Shown: one piece after another, positions 1 through 9,506 of the stretch
Position numbering within the stretch: the first letter of the stretch is position 1
Layout of the letters: every line of letters begins with the position of its first letter
NCBI GenBank assembly: GCA_037042915.1
Contig: CM073203.1
Coordinates: 1,426,001-1,490,000 of the forward strand
Source of the DNA: Auricularia sp. M13
Taxonomy: Eukaryota; Basidiomycota; Agaricomycetes; Auriculariales; Auriculariaceae
DNA length: 64,000 nucleotides
Reading direction: 5' to 3'
Translations under genes and position numbers: made by a program
The notes under the pieces: model-generated
Told to the model about the DNA's origin: nothing
What the model saw: the letters and a program-made list of their open reading frames with translations, nothing else
Database searches by the model: none

Positions 1-33
1 AATACGATACACTAGCAACCTCATTTTCTGACT

Positions 34-243
34 TGCGCACACATAGTTGTGACTTGCGCACACATACTTCTGACCTGCGCACGCACACCCATGACCTGCG
101 CACGCATGAGGAAAAGCGTGTGTTCAGAGTTTTGGACCCTGCGCACGCAAGTGAAAACCATGCGCACGCATTTTGAAAACTGCGCACGCAAGTTGTGTGC
201 ACGCAAAATTCTGCGCACGTGTGCGCACGCACCCTGGGCACGT
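34..243 (-). repeat. 21-bp periodic TGCGCAC array I
   Basis: About ten copies of TGCGCACRCA are spaced close to 21 bp apart. The 11 bp between cores vary. The TGCGCA core is itself palindromic. Orientation is opposite to arrays II and III. Confidence 0.85.
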
Positions 244-264
244 TTTTCTAGGGGTCCATTCCGC

Positions 265-371
265 TCCATCGCAGTCGGATTAGGCAGCCAACCTACTCAG
301 ACTACATACACCCATTGCAGACACCTCTCACTCCCCCAGACCAGTGTGTAGCACTTACCTGCCCATCACAG
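265..371 (+). repeat. Dispersed repeat, copy 1 (about 107 bp)
   Basis: This segment begins at CTCCATCGCAGTCGGATTAG and ends at CCTGCCCATCA. It is nearly identical to 15456-15562, with only a handful of substitutions. It forms part of the core between the two periodic arrays. The rest of the core (372-716) shows nothing I recognise. Confidence 0.85.
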
Positions 372-730
372 TGGTGACCACCGCAGGGAGTGGGAATCTG
401 CATTTTTAGGGTCACTACAGTTCCATTCTGGCCCGAGGAGGATCCGCTGCACAGCCGTCTTCCCATCCAACTGCGCCAAGTGCGTCTCAGCGAGGCAGAT
501 CCACCTCTCAGCCTTCTTCAAGCGCGCATCGAGCCTTACCAAATCGCGGGGAATCGACAGCGCATCGCCTCGACCCAGGACCACCGCATTCGGGCACCAG
601 GAACTTCGTTCACGCCCCATCGCCAACACTCAACCTCAGACGACTGAGACAAGTGCTCGGAGAGCTTCCCGAGAGCGCTGCAAATCGCCCGATTCTCACG
701 AGAGGTCGTCGGCTAGGGACCCCTAGAAAA

Positions 731-1001
731 CCGTGCGCAGGGTCCGTGCGCATCCGTGCGCAAGAATATCCGTGCGCAGAACTTCCGTGCGCAGGGTTAG
801 AACTTTCGTGCGCATGAGTTTAACTTTCGTGCGCAGGGTCCAAATGTCCGTGCGCACTTTTCAAAATCCGTGCGCAGGGTCCTGGTCATCCGTGCGCATG
901 AAATGTGCTTTCGTGTGCAATTTTCACAATCCGTGCGCAGGCTCCTGATATCCGTGCGCAGTTTTCACAATCCGTGCGCAAAGTACAAAATCCGTGCGCA
1001 G
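731..1001 (+). repeat. 21-bp periodic CCGTGCGCA array II
   Basis: About fifteen copies of [CT]CGTGCGCA are present, regular at 20-22 bp from 785 onward and tighter (10-17 bp) at 731-785. The spacers are not conserved except for weak echoes such as GGGTCC and TTTTCACAAT. Confidence 0.9.
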
Positions 1002-1680
1002 TGTGAAAAACATCAAAAATCTTTTGAAGATGTATATCATAGATGTATTTATGGCACTGTGTGCATTGATAGAGGTGCACATCTCTAGTGTCAACTATTT
1101 TAGATAAACTACTGTGCTACATGATTTGTTCGAAATTTCACTTCCACGTTAGTACAGGATCAGAAATATTCAGCCAGCATGTTGGTTTGTGTTCTAAGCT
1201 GATTTCCTGAAGAGGCTCTAAGTAGGTACTCATAACTCAAAAGATGTTACCCTCATACAGTTATGTTATGTTAGGTTAGATTAAGCTTGCTAAGGTCAGA
1301 ACTTATGTTATTTTGGTTCATGAATTCAGGAGTAATATCCTTTGCAGCCTGAGTAACCATGATTCACTCATCTACTAATAGATTCTAAGCCCTGATCCCA
1401 GTTTGGTCAAAAAATCTCAAATGAATTGTCTGGGTCAAGGAGAGACGAGACACGTGTTTTGGGCCGTGGAGTGGACCTGGAACAAGCCAAAGTTTGTTGT
1501 GTCTGCTCCACCACCTCTGTACCACAGAGGTGCTCACTTTCCTGCATCACACCACCATCCCGTCCCTTCAGATCTTCTTGTTGATTAGATGGGTTCCAAC
1601 CTCATCCTCACCATGCCATCTCACAGAGGGACTTGCACGCCCACACCATATTATACTCAAGTTGCTAGGATGTATTTTCT
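1002..1680. other. Non-coding stretch
   Basis: AT-rich sequence without a convincing coding region. ORFs here are short and unlike known proteins. Confidence 0.5.
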
Positions 1681-1681
1681 G

Positions 1682-1770
1682 TAGTTTGGACTAGTGGTTA
1701 ACATGTACATGTTCTTAATGGATTCGAAACACCCTCAGTTCAAATCCAGTCATAGACATCCATTTTGTGG
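1682..1770 (+). repeat. tRNA-like (SINE-type) internal promoter remnant
   Basis: TGGACTAGTGG at about 1687-1697 resembles a pol III A box (one mismatch at the Y position) and is followed by TTAAC. About 40 bp downstream, AGTTCAAATCC near 1738 resembles a B box. This spacing fits a tRNA gene or a tRNA-derived SINE. I could not fold a complete cloverleaf, so a functional tRNA is unlikely. Confidence 0.3.
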
Positions 1771-1946
1771 CACTCTACCTGTGTTTACTACATTCTGTAG
1801 TGTATTAACAAACTGCACTTGAGCAGTCAATTGCAACAAGACTTATGGAAATTGTTGGTGTTTGTTAATGAACTTCAATGAGTTCAATCAAGTCGCCTAA
1901 ATGTGCCAAAGTGAAAAAAATAATGCAGTTGTGCTTTATACAGAAT

Positions 1947-2185
1947 CCGTGCGCAACACACAAAATCCGTGCGCAGTGTAAGCATGTCCGTGCGCATGTC
2001 TACCATGTCCGTGCGCATGATTCTAACATCCGTGCGCAGGGTCCAAAATGTCGTGCGCACAAAATCACAATCCGTGCGCAGTCCTCCTTCATCCGTGCGC
2101 ACAGATTTACAATCCGTGCGCATGATTTCAACTTTCGTGCGCAGTGTGAAAAATCCGTGCGCAGTCCGTGCGCATCCGTGCGCAA
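1947..2185 (+). repeat. 21-bp periodic CCGTGCGCA array III
   Basis: Thirteen copies lie at about 1947, 1967, 1988, 2009, 2030, 2051, 2072, 2093, 2114, 2135, 2155, 2166 and 2176, with almost exact 21-bp phasing through the first ten. A short reverse-oriented cluster (TGCGCAC, GCGCAC, TGCGCAC) follows at 2358-2388, immediately upstream of the retrotransposon gag region. Confidence 0.9.
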
Positions 2186-2396
2186 CGTGCGCAACATGCG
2201 CGCGGAACTTGAAACCAGTAATTTGACAATATCTTGGCCAGTTTTTAAGGTTTGATAGGTTTGTGCACACAGACATGTGCGGGTAGGTGTAAGCTACTGG
2301 AATGACCTTCAACAATCATTCTAGGATGTCTGAACAGTCTTCTAGGGCAGGATTACTGCTGCGCACGGACCTCGCGCACGTGCGCACGGTTTTCTC

Positions 2397-3353
2397 GTGA
2401 CCCGTCGGCTAGCTCTCGTCGAAAGGGATCCACCAAACTCTCCTCAAGTTTCGCCGCTAGCAACACCACCAGCAGCCGCGACATTTGAGATAATTTCCCC
2501 GGAATCTCAGTCGCCGGAAAACCAAATTGAGCAGCTCGTTGACGAATCGTTCTTCGAGCCTTCCCAATTCGACACACCGTTGGAATCGCCAGAACTCCCG
2601 TCTATCGCGGATTTCCTTGAGCAGTTCAACGACAACGACCTTTTCTCGCTCACACGCGAACCAGAAGACCCTCAAACGCAGCACTCTCCGCGCGCTTTAT
2701 TCGAGCAATCGCCACCGCGCTCGCCGAGCCCGCAAATCGAACCGCAGATCTCTCGCGCACCGTCTCCAGCGCCACCGACTGTCAAAATGTCGACAACCAC
2801 CATGCCTCTTCCAAACGACAAGTCCGCCCCGCGATGGGACGGCGACTATCACACGCTTACTCAGTTCCTTCTCGACTACAAGCGCGTCGCCGACGCTGCG
2901 TCATATACGGATTATCAAGCCATCAAGGCTTTCATCAACTATATTCCCGAGTATCTGCGCGGGGATGTACAGAACTACGAGGAATTCAATCCTCCTCGCG
3001 ATCCCAAGCAGCCTGACGTGGATCCGAAGGGAGACTGGAATGCGTTCAAAACGCGGCTCTTCAAGGATTTCCCACGCGCGGTGCAGCACGAAGGCTACAC
3101 GCACCCCGAATTCTGGGAGTTTTCCGCGAAGAACTTCAATCGCAGCCTCAAAACGGAGGATGAGCTCGAGAGCTTTGCGCGAGAACTGAGACGCTACACT
3201 ACCTTGCTAATCCGCGACGGGAACCTGTCCGCGGGTGACGCGGGTTCGGTATTCGAGGAGATACTGTTCAACAATCACGGTGAGCCTTTCCGAAACGAAT
3301 TGCACAGGCAGCTAGGTCGAAAAAAACACCTATACGGTGGACGAGGTGTTTGA
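2397..3353 (+). pseudogene. gag (capsid-like region) of the gypsy element
   Basis: About 318 codons are open. The N-terminal part is rich in Pro, Ser and Glu and probably disordered. From about residue 140 there is a capsid-like segment (PRWDGDYHTLTQFLLDYKRV... and LRGDVQNYEEF) of the kind found in basidiomycete gypsy Gag proteins. No ATG was required for the open frame; the first in-frame ATG useful as a start is near 2787. The frame is lost at a run of seven A residues (3320-3326): the downstream reading continues one frame over. This looks like a one-base indel rather than a programmed shift, because the shift needed is +1. Confidence 0.75.
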
Positions 3354-5133
3354 AGTCGCGCGAGAGTTTGTAAAGTACGACAAGAAGAAGAAGTTCTTCT
3401 TGCCCGAACTCGCCGCACTCGTCGCGAACCGCGACGTCCTAGCTCTAGCGACTGCAGCTTCCACGAGCAGTTATCCCGCCGAGTTGGCAGCCACGCTCGC
3501 CCGTCTCTCGCTGCCACGTGAGCCCATGCTCGCCGCGATGACGGCACAAGCCTCGTTCGTGAGCACGCCCGCGCCTGACCCGAACGTCGCCATAATGCAG
3601 CAGGTTTTGCAAAGCCTGCGGAACCTGACCGCGACGATCGCGACTCAGTCAGCAAACGCTGTGAACGGAAACGCAGGTCAGAACTCACCTCGCAACAACG
3701 GCGGTGCACCGCGCGCGCAGCGCTTCTCCCGAAACGACGGGAACGGAGGCGGCTGGGGACCTATGGAAATGTCAGGCGAGATACGGTGCTATTACTGCGG
3801 CGGCCCGCACATGCAGCCCAGCTGCGAGATGCTGAAGACGGACCTAGCGCGCGGGCGTTGCATTCGCAACCAAATGGGCTACGTCGTTTTTCCCAACGGA
3901 GACCGCATCATCCAGTCGAGGGAGATGACGGCCGCTCAACGTGTCGACCATTTCAACAAGATCTACCCGGAATTTGAGCAAAAGGCGAGATCGGGCGCGG
4001 CAGCAGCAATGCTGGTGCACGTTGCGGACTCACCGACATTGCCAACGTTTAACAAACCGACGTTCGAGTCCAGGGAAGCTGAGGAGGCGTGGCAGGACTT
4101 TGCCAAGCGCGAGGTGTTCGCCTACGAACAGAAACGCCAGGAAGTCGAAGGGACGCCGCGTCGCGAGGGGCTGCGCAGCCGCAACCGGTCAGTCGAGCGC
4201 AAGCAAGAGAGCACGCGACGGGACGGACCAGGCAAAGACAAGGGGTCCAACGGGGAGCCCAAACGCACCGTACGGTTTGAGGAGAAGAAAAAGGCTGAAG
4301 ATTCTGCAAGTGCCGCGCGGCGCGCGTTTCCGTCAGCCACGATCGAGGAGGTCGAGGATGATGACGCGCCCAAGCCTCGCCCAAGCCTGCCAGCACAGCA
4401 GGAGCGCCCGCAGTACAAAATCCAGTCACCCTTGGAAACCGAAGGACTGGGAAAGCTGATCAGCGAGCGCATTCTCAATACGAAGGTGGTGCTCACCGTC
4501 AACGAAATTCTGGCCCTGTGCCCGAGCGTGCGGCGCTACTGGAAGGACAGTAGCGCGTCCAGGCGCATCAGCGTCAACCTTATCGAGGACGGCGGTGCGA
4601 GCAAGGTCGCGCAGGACGGCAGTGCGCAAGTGTTCCGGTACCGCGTGCTGGGAGAGGAAGACGTCTCGCGGGATCAGATCTCTGCCGAGCGAATCCTGCC
4701 TCTCCGGTACCTGGATTGCCGGATCGGCCGGATAGAGGCCGAGGGTGTCATTGACGGCGGCGCGCAAATTGTTATCATCAGCCAACGATTGTGGGAGAGC
4801 ATTGGCAAGCCCATCGACCCGACGCACATTATGAAGCTCGAAGCTGCCAACAACACTAACTCGCGCACTCTGGGCCTGCTGGCCAATCTGGCCGTCAACA
4901 TCGCCGACATTGAATTACTGCTCCAGGCGCACGTTGTCGAGGACGCTCCGTTTGACCTGTTGCTCGGACGACCCTTCTTCACGCTCGGCCGTACCATCGA
5001 GGAGACGCGCGCGCAGGGTGACTCGTTCATCACCATTCACAACCCGAATTCGGATCTGGCGGCTAAGATACCAACGAAGGAGCGCAAAGTCATACCGCGC
5101 CCGCCGCCGATGTCTCAGCAGCCGGGTTTTTGA
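3337..5133 (+). pseudogene. gag C-terminus, zinc knuckle and aspartic protease of the gypsy element
   Basis: This continues gag in another frame; there is no ATG at its 5' end, as expected for a frameshifted continuation. A zinc knuckle of form CX2CX3HX4C occurs at 3789-3827 (CYYCGGPHMQPSC). A charged linker follows. A retropepsin-like domain is near 4720-4985, with DGGAQ in place of the usual D[ST]G motif start and a later FDLLLGRPFF flap-distal motif. Whether DGG is still catalytic is uncertain. The frame ends at TGA 5131-5133, directly after a GGGTTTT heptamer. Confidence 0.8.
5124..5133 (+). promoter_or_regulatory. Candidate -1 ribosomal frameshift site (GGGTTTT then TGA)
   Basis: In the protease frame the codons read CCG GGT TTT TGA. 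The heptamer G GGT TTT (5124-5130) fits the X XXY YYZ slippery rule, and a -1 slip would enter exactly the frame that encodes reverse transcriptase. A downstream stimulatory RNA structure was not verified. An ordinary indel could produce the same picture. Confidence 0.4.
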
Positions 5134-7112
5134 GGAGGGAAGGACGCGGCGATGTCAGGCAGGCTGAGTCGCCTGCCGCGTACCTTCCCGAAATTTTCTT
5201 TGGCTTGGCTCATCATATTCAGGACACGGTTTCAGATTACAAGTGCCCCACGAACGCGCAACTCATCAGGCGACCCCTCATCCAGCTCACCCTCGCTACG
5301 GCTCTCTACGGTCTGATACGTATCTCGACGCTTGTGTTTGTCAACTACCGCATGCTCGCAATGTTTACGCTCATTGTGGGCGCGTTCTTCTTGTACGACT
5401 GCGCGACGCGCTCAGCAACTCGCGACGCGCTCTTCACGGCGTCGATCGGCTTCATTCAGGTGAAAGACAGCTACGATACGGTCAACGCTGAGGCTTTCGA
5501 GACGGATGACGACACGTTTTTTGTGTACATCCAGCCTGAAGCGCTCGCGCCGCCTGAGAACGCGGCAAATTGTGTCTCTCAGTTCACTACGGGCGCTCAG
5601 CAGCCAAACGGAGCTCGAGCTGCTTACTTGGATCGCAAAATGGAGTGCGACCGTCGCGAGACTCACGATGCGACACCGGCGCGCGTACCGTCAGGTCTGA
5701 AACCAGACAGCGGCCGCCCGAAGAAACCATACAAACCGGTTGCGAAGAAAGTGAAGCCAACATCGGACCGTATGCCTGAGGAATATCAGGTGGTGCGTAA
5801 CCGACCCGTGGATTGCATGAAGGATCTGCCAGAGTTGCCCGCGCATCCGCCGAATTGGACACCGCACACGGAACACCTTACGCGCGAGCAGATGGATGAT
5901 TTCCGCTTGGTCAAAGACGGGTTCTTATGGCCGGAGGAGGTCAAACTGTTCGAGTTTCTCATCGATTACCATCAGGACGCTTTCGCTTGGAATGAACTCG
6001 AACGGCGACGCTTTCGTTCGGACTACATCCCTCCGATCAAATACCCTGTGGTACCTCACGAACCCTGGGCTGACCGCAATAGGCCTATTCCTCCGGGCAT
6101 TCGCGACGAACTGATCAAGCTGCTCAAGGCGAAAATCGACGCTGGCGTATACTAGCCGTCGAGTTCATCTTACAGATCCGGCTGGTTTTGCGTTGTCAAG
6201 AAAGATGGGAAATCGCTGCGCATCGTTCACGACTTGCAGAAGCTGAACAGTGTCACCATACGAGACGCGGGGACGCTGCCATCGCCTGACGAGTTCTCAG
6301 AGAACTGTGCAGGACGGACATGCATTGGAGCGCTCGATCAATTCAGCTCCTTTGACTTACAACTGGTCGATCCCGCCTCGCGCGACTATACGACATTCCA
6401 GACGCCTATAGGACCGTACAGACTGGTGTCGTTACCCATGGGATGGACGAACTCAGTCGCAGTACAGCATGGGAACCTGACATTCATTCTCGCGCCGGAG
6501 ATACCTGACCACATCCAAGCCTTCATCGACGACGTACACCCGCTCGGCCCGAGGTCTTATTACTACAACGACAATGGCACGTTTGAGACAATTACTGGAA
6601 ACGATGGCATACGGCGGTTCATCTGGGAGTACGCCGGAATGTTCAATCGCGTCGTGCAGCGTTTGAGGCATGCAGGGGCTTCGATCTCAGGCAAGAAGGC
6701 ACATATATGCGTCCCAGAGACGGTGGTCACAGGCTATCATGTCTGCTACGAGGGTCGCAAACCGCTGCAGCATAATACGCAGCGCGTAGCTGACTGGCCA
6801 GCTTGCGAGAATCAGTCGGACGTACACGCATTTCTAGGCACCGCGGGTCTCTCTCGCATATGGATCAAGGACTTCGCGCTCATCACCAGACCGCTCACTA
6901 CGCTCATCAAAAAGGACGTCCCGTTCGAATTCAGTGACGACTGCCATGCGGCAATGATCGCGCTCAAGGAGGCCGTCGCCTCGGCGCCCTGCTTAAAACC
7001 CATCGATTACCGGTGTGGGCGCGAGGATATCCTAGCCGTGGATTCCTCGGTGATTGGGGTAGGCTTTATTCTCCTGCAGCTTGGGGAAAAGGGCGAATGT
7101 TACCCTTCGCGA
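5130..7112 (+). pseudogene. reverse transcriptase and first half of RNase H (gypsy pol)
   Basis: One frame runs from the slippery site to the insertion point, broken by TAG at 6153-6155 inside RT. Upstream of the stop lies the typical N-terminal RT stretch (YPVVPHEPWADRNRPIPPGI); downstream are VHDLQKLN, the FDLQLVD region (usually FDL-D-R type) and the catalytic FIDDVH motif near 6521-6538. Thumb and connection follow, then the start of RNase H (ILAVDSSVIGVGF near 7030-7070). The ORF is cut at 7112 by foreign sequence. The stop plus insertion make this a clear pseudogene. Confidence 0.9.
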
Positions 7113-9506
7113 TCACCAACTCCTAAGTCGGTTCCTCAGTGGGGAGGGTCTTCAGATTGGACAACCCGGTTTGTTCCGAGAAAGCTCTCCGTAACCTCCC
7201 GAGCATACAAGATGACCACACCACCGTCGTACCCCCTTCTCTCACTAAGATTGAAGATCACAAACACTAGTTCTTTGATTACCTCAGCTGTATGGCACGG
7301 GCATTGAGTCTCTCCCTTGAATTTTGTCTTCAATTGTGACATTTGCATCAGGGGATCAAGAGTACATCCAATTGCCGCCTAAGCCACCCGAGGCTCCGTA
7401 TAACATGAACAGCCAAGTAAATAAAACAGCCAAATGCTGGGTGCATAGCAGTCCATAGCCCGATTCAAAACCAATTCAAAATACCCTGTGCTACCAGCGC
7501 ACAGCGCCGCTTGGACTTGACTGGACATGCTTCATTGCAGGAATATCCCATGCTCGCCACAGGTCGATATATTTCAACCTGAGATACTCTTGTGCGCTTT
7601 ATGTGCCCCCACACAATATCATCTCAACCAGCATGCTCTGAACGACTGGTCTCCCCTTTCTTGGGACGGAAGTTCAGGTGCGACGAGCACTAGCAGCCTA
7701 GGACGGGTTCGCTGCACCGTGACTGTCATCAGGGGCATTCTTGGGTGCAACGAGGATGTTACAATGTCTGACCATCGTCTATATATATTCCGCCGGAGGC
7801 ATGGAACTGGAAACTTGAAAGTGCATCAAAGCCAGGAGAATTCAGCGTGGTTCGGCAGACAGTCACACGTCCGTGCGGTACTTATTCAGCTCATCCTAAA
7901 TAATGGCCATATTGCCCAAACACAACTTTCATGTCCGCCAGTCTAATACTTAAATGTATTACCATCGTAAAACATTTGGAGCCTGCAGGCGCGCCGGACG
8001 TCAGCTACATCACACGAGAACCAATGATGGTGAGCAGATCGAAATATGTTGACGCTAGACGCGTCGGATTTACACTGGCAGAAGGAGTTCATACATGCGT
8101 TGGAATCAATGGGCCCGTCGCGAACATTGCACATCTGGTTTACTCGCGTTTGATCGGTAATACTTGGCGGGCCGCGGGCGAGCAGAGAGAACCGCTCGCC
8201 CGCGGCCCGCCAAGCGCAGACGAATCGCAATGATCATTATCCTCGGGCAAGGCGAAGATGGCATGGTACTCAAAGCGGGAGGCCGAGGCGGGATATCAGG
8301 GCAGTGCAGTCAAGTCCTACAGTCCATAGAAATTGTCCCCGTAATACACAGTCAAACGAGGGTTGATCTGTGCCAAACTAGACAAGGTGCATCATGACCA
8401 CTCAGATAGTGACTGACAAAAGCTAGGCTGCACAGTGGAGGGCAGACGCAGATTGCCTACAATAACACTGCGTTAGACCAGTGCGCACAGTGTCTGGGCG
8501 TGGTTTCCAGTAGCAGGAAGCGTTCGCCTGATCGCAAGAGCCAGATGCTGGGTCTGCAGAATCATGAGATTAATGTGTTACGATATCGAGCCCGTCATGA
8601 TTAATGTACCACATACGGATGTGTCTGAGCTCCCGACTCCGGCACCTGGTAATCGTGGCGCTGGGATGGCAGAGCAGGATGCACCGATCGCGAGCCAAGT
8701 GAAGCTTGAAGAGCAGGTATAATGGAACGACTGTCTGCCATTAAGGCTTGCGAAGGAAACCAAGGAGCACCGAGAGCCAGATAGAGCGGGGTCCTGCAAT
8801 ATCGAGACTGATGTGCACCATTGACCGGGCGGCCGAGAGATTGAGCAATATGGAGGAGCCAGTACTTGTCAACTAGGAGTTATTGCAGCTCGCAGAGTTC
8901 CAGCACAAGCATTCCATCTCAAAAGTTAGCAGCAGCTCCAGGATTGCTACGGAGCTCGGTTTGGGTAGATGCACTGGTTGAAAATGACCGCGTATAGTCG
9001 AAGACAGAATCCAGACTTGGACAACGTAAGTGCGAGGGTGGGGGAGACGCTAGGCACTACACATGGCGGTCAAAGCAAGCACGTTGGATGGAGTTCGGCC
9101 CGGGACCGCATTACTTCCGACCTTTGATTATCGAGAGATAATCAATGGTCGTACGGAGTGTGCGCCGCAGGTAGGTGTGATGTGAGCGAACAAATTAATA
9201 CCGTGTGCACTCGTCGTGCGGAGTTAGCTCTATCGTCTGAGGAGTCGACCTGCAAATCTTCCTTGCAACCTACACCTGTGATGGCAAGCCGGACTCCTCA
9301 TCGGTGTAGTCTCCTGCCTGCCAGTGTATGCAAGATGCAGAACAACTCCTCCACTGTGCGCAACGACGTCACGCTGCTCAACCCGTGCAAATTTGCGATA
9401 CTTAGACGAGGCCATCACAGTAATTGCGAGACGCGGCTCGCGTACTGCACCGTTCTATGCAACTGGGACGTCCCTTAGGAGGCGGTGACTGCCGCTAGCG
9501 GCGCTA
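7113..9506. mobile_element. 2.4-kb insertion inside the RNase H domain
   Basis: The RNase H reading stops after CGA at 7110-7112 and resumes in the same codon phase at 9507 (CGA again). Near its ends the insert has TCACCAACTCCTAAG (7113-7127) and, on the opposite strand, TCACCGCCTCCTAAG (ending at 9488), a 13/15 inverted match typical of terminal inverted repeats. The right copy lies 18 bp inside the junction, next to the 12-bp palindrome GCCGCTAGCGGC (9491-9502). No transposase or other recognisable protein is encoded, so it is probably a non-autonomous or decayed DNA element. Confidence 0.6.
8163..8214. repeat. Perfect 21-bp GC-rich inverted repeat (hairpin)
   Basis: The arm 8163-8183 (core GGCGGGCCGCGGGCGAGC) is exactly complementary to 8194-8214, with a 10-nt loop AGAGAGAACC. 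It sits inside the insertion in the gypsy RNase H gene. Confidence 0.9.

Larger units (their letters stand above)
34..1001. mobile_element. Foldback-like element with arms made of 21-bp periodic repeats
   Basis: The left arm (34-243) carries TGCGCAC cores at about 34, 55, 76, 97, 140, 161, 181, 198, 212 and 222. The right arm (731-1001) carries the complementary form CCGTGCGCA at about 731, 743, 753, 770, 785, 806, 827, 848, 868, 890, 911, 931, 952, 972 and 992. Most steps are 20-22 bp. The inner edges of the arms are a perfect 14-bp inverted repeat, TTTTCTAGGGGTCC at 244-257 and its complement at 717-730. Inverted arms built from short direct repeats around a small unique core are the hallmark of Foldback transposons. 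No transposase ORF or target duplication was identified, so the class assignment is an inference. Confidence 0.5.

Noticed and set aside
731-2185. CRISPR-like appearance (short repeats with variable spacers)
   Set aside because: Repeats are only about 10 bp, the spacing is 20-22 bp, and the genome is plainly eukaryotic; no cas-like genes occur.
3320-3340. Programmed frameshift at the A7 run in gag
   Set aside because: The needed shift is +1, whereas the A-run would favour -1 slippage; an indel is simpler.
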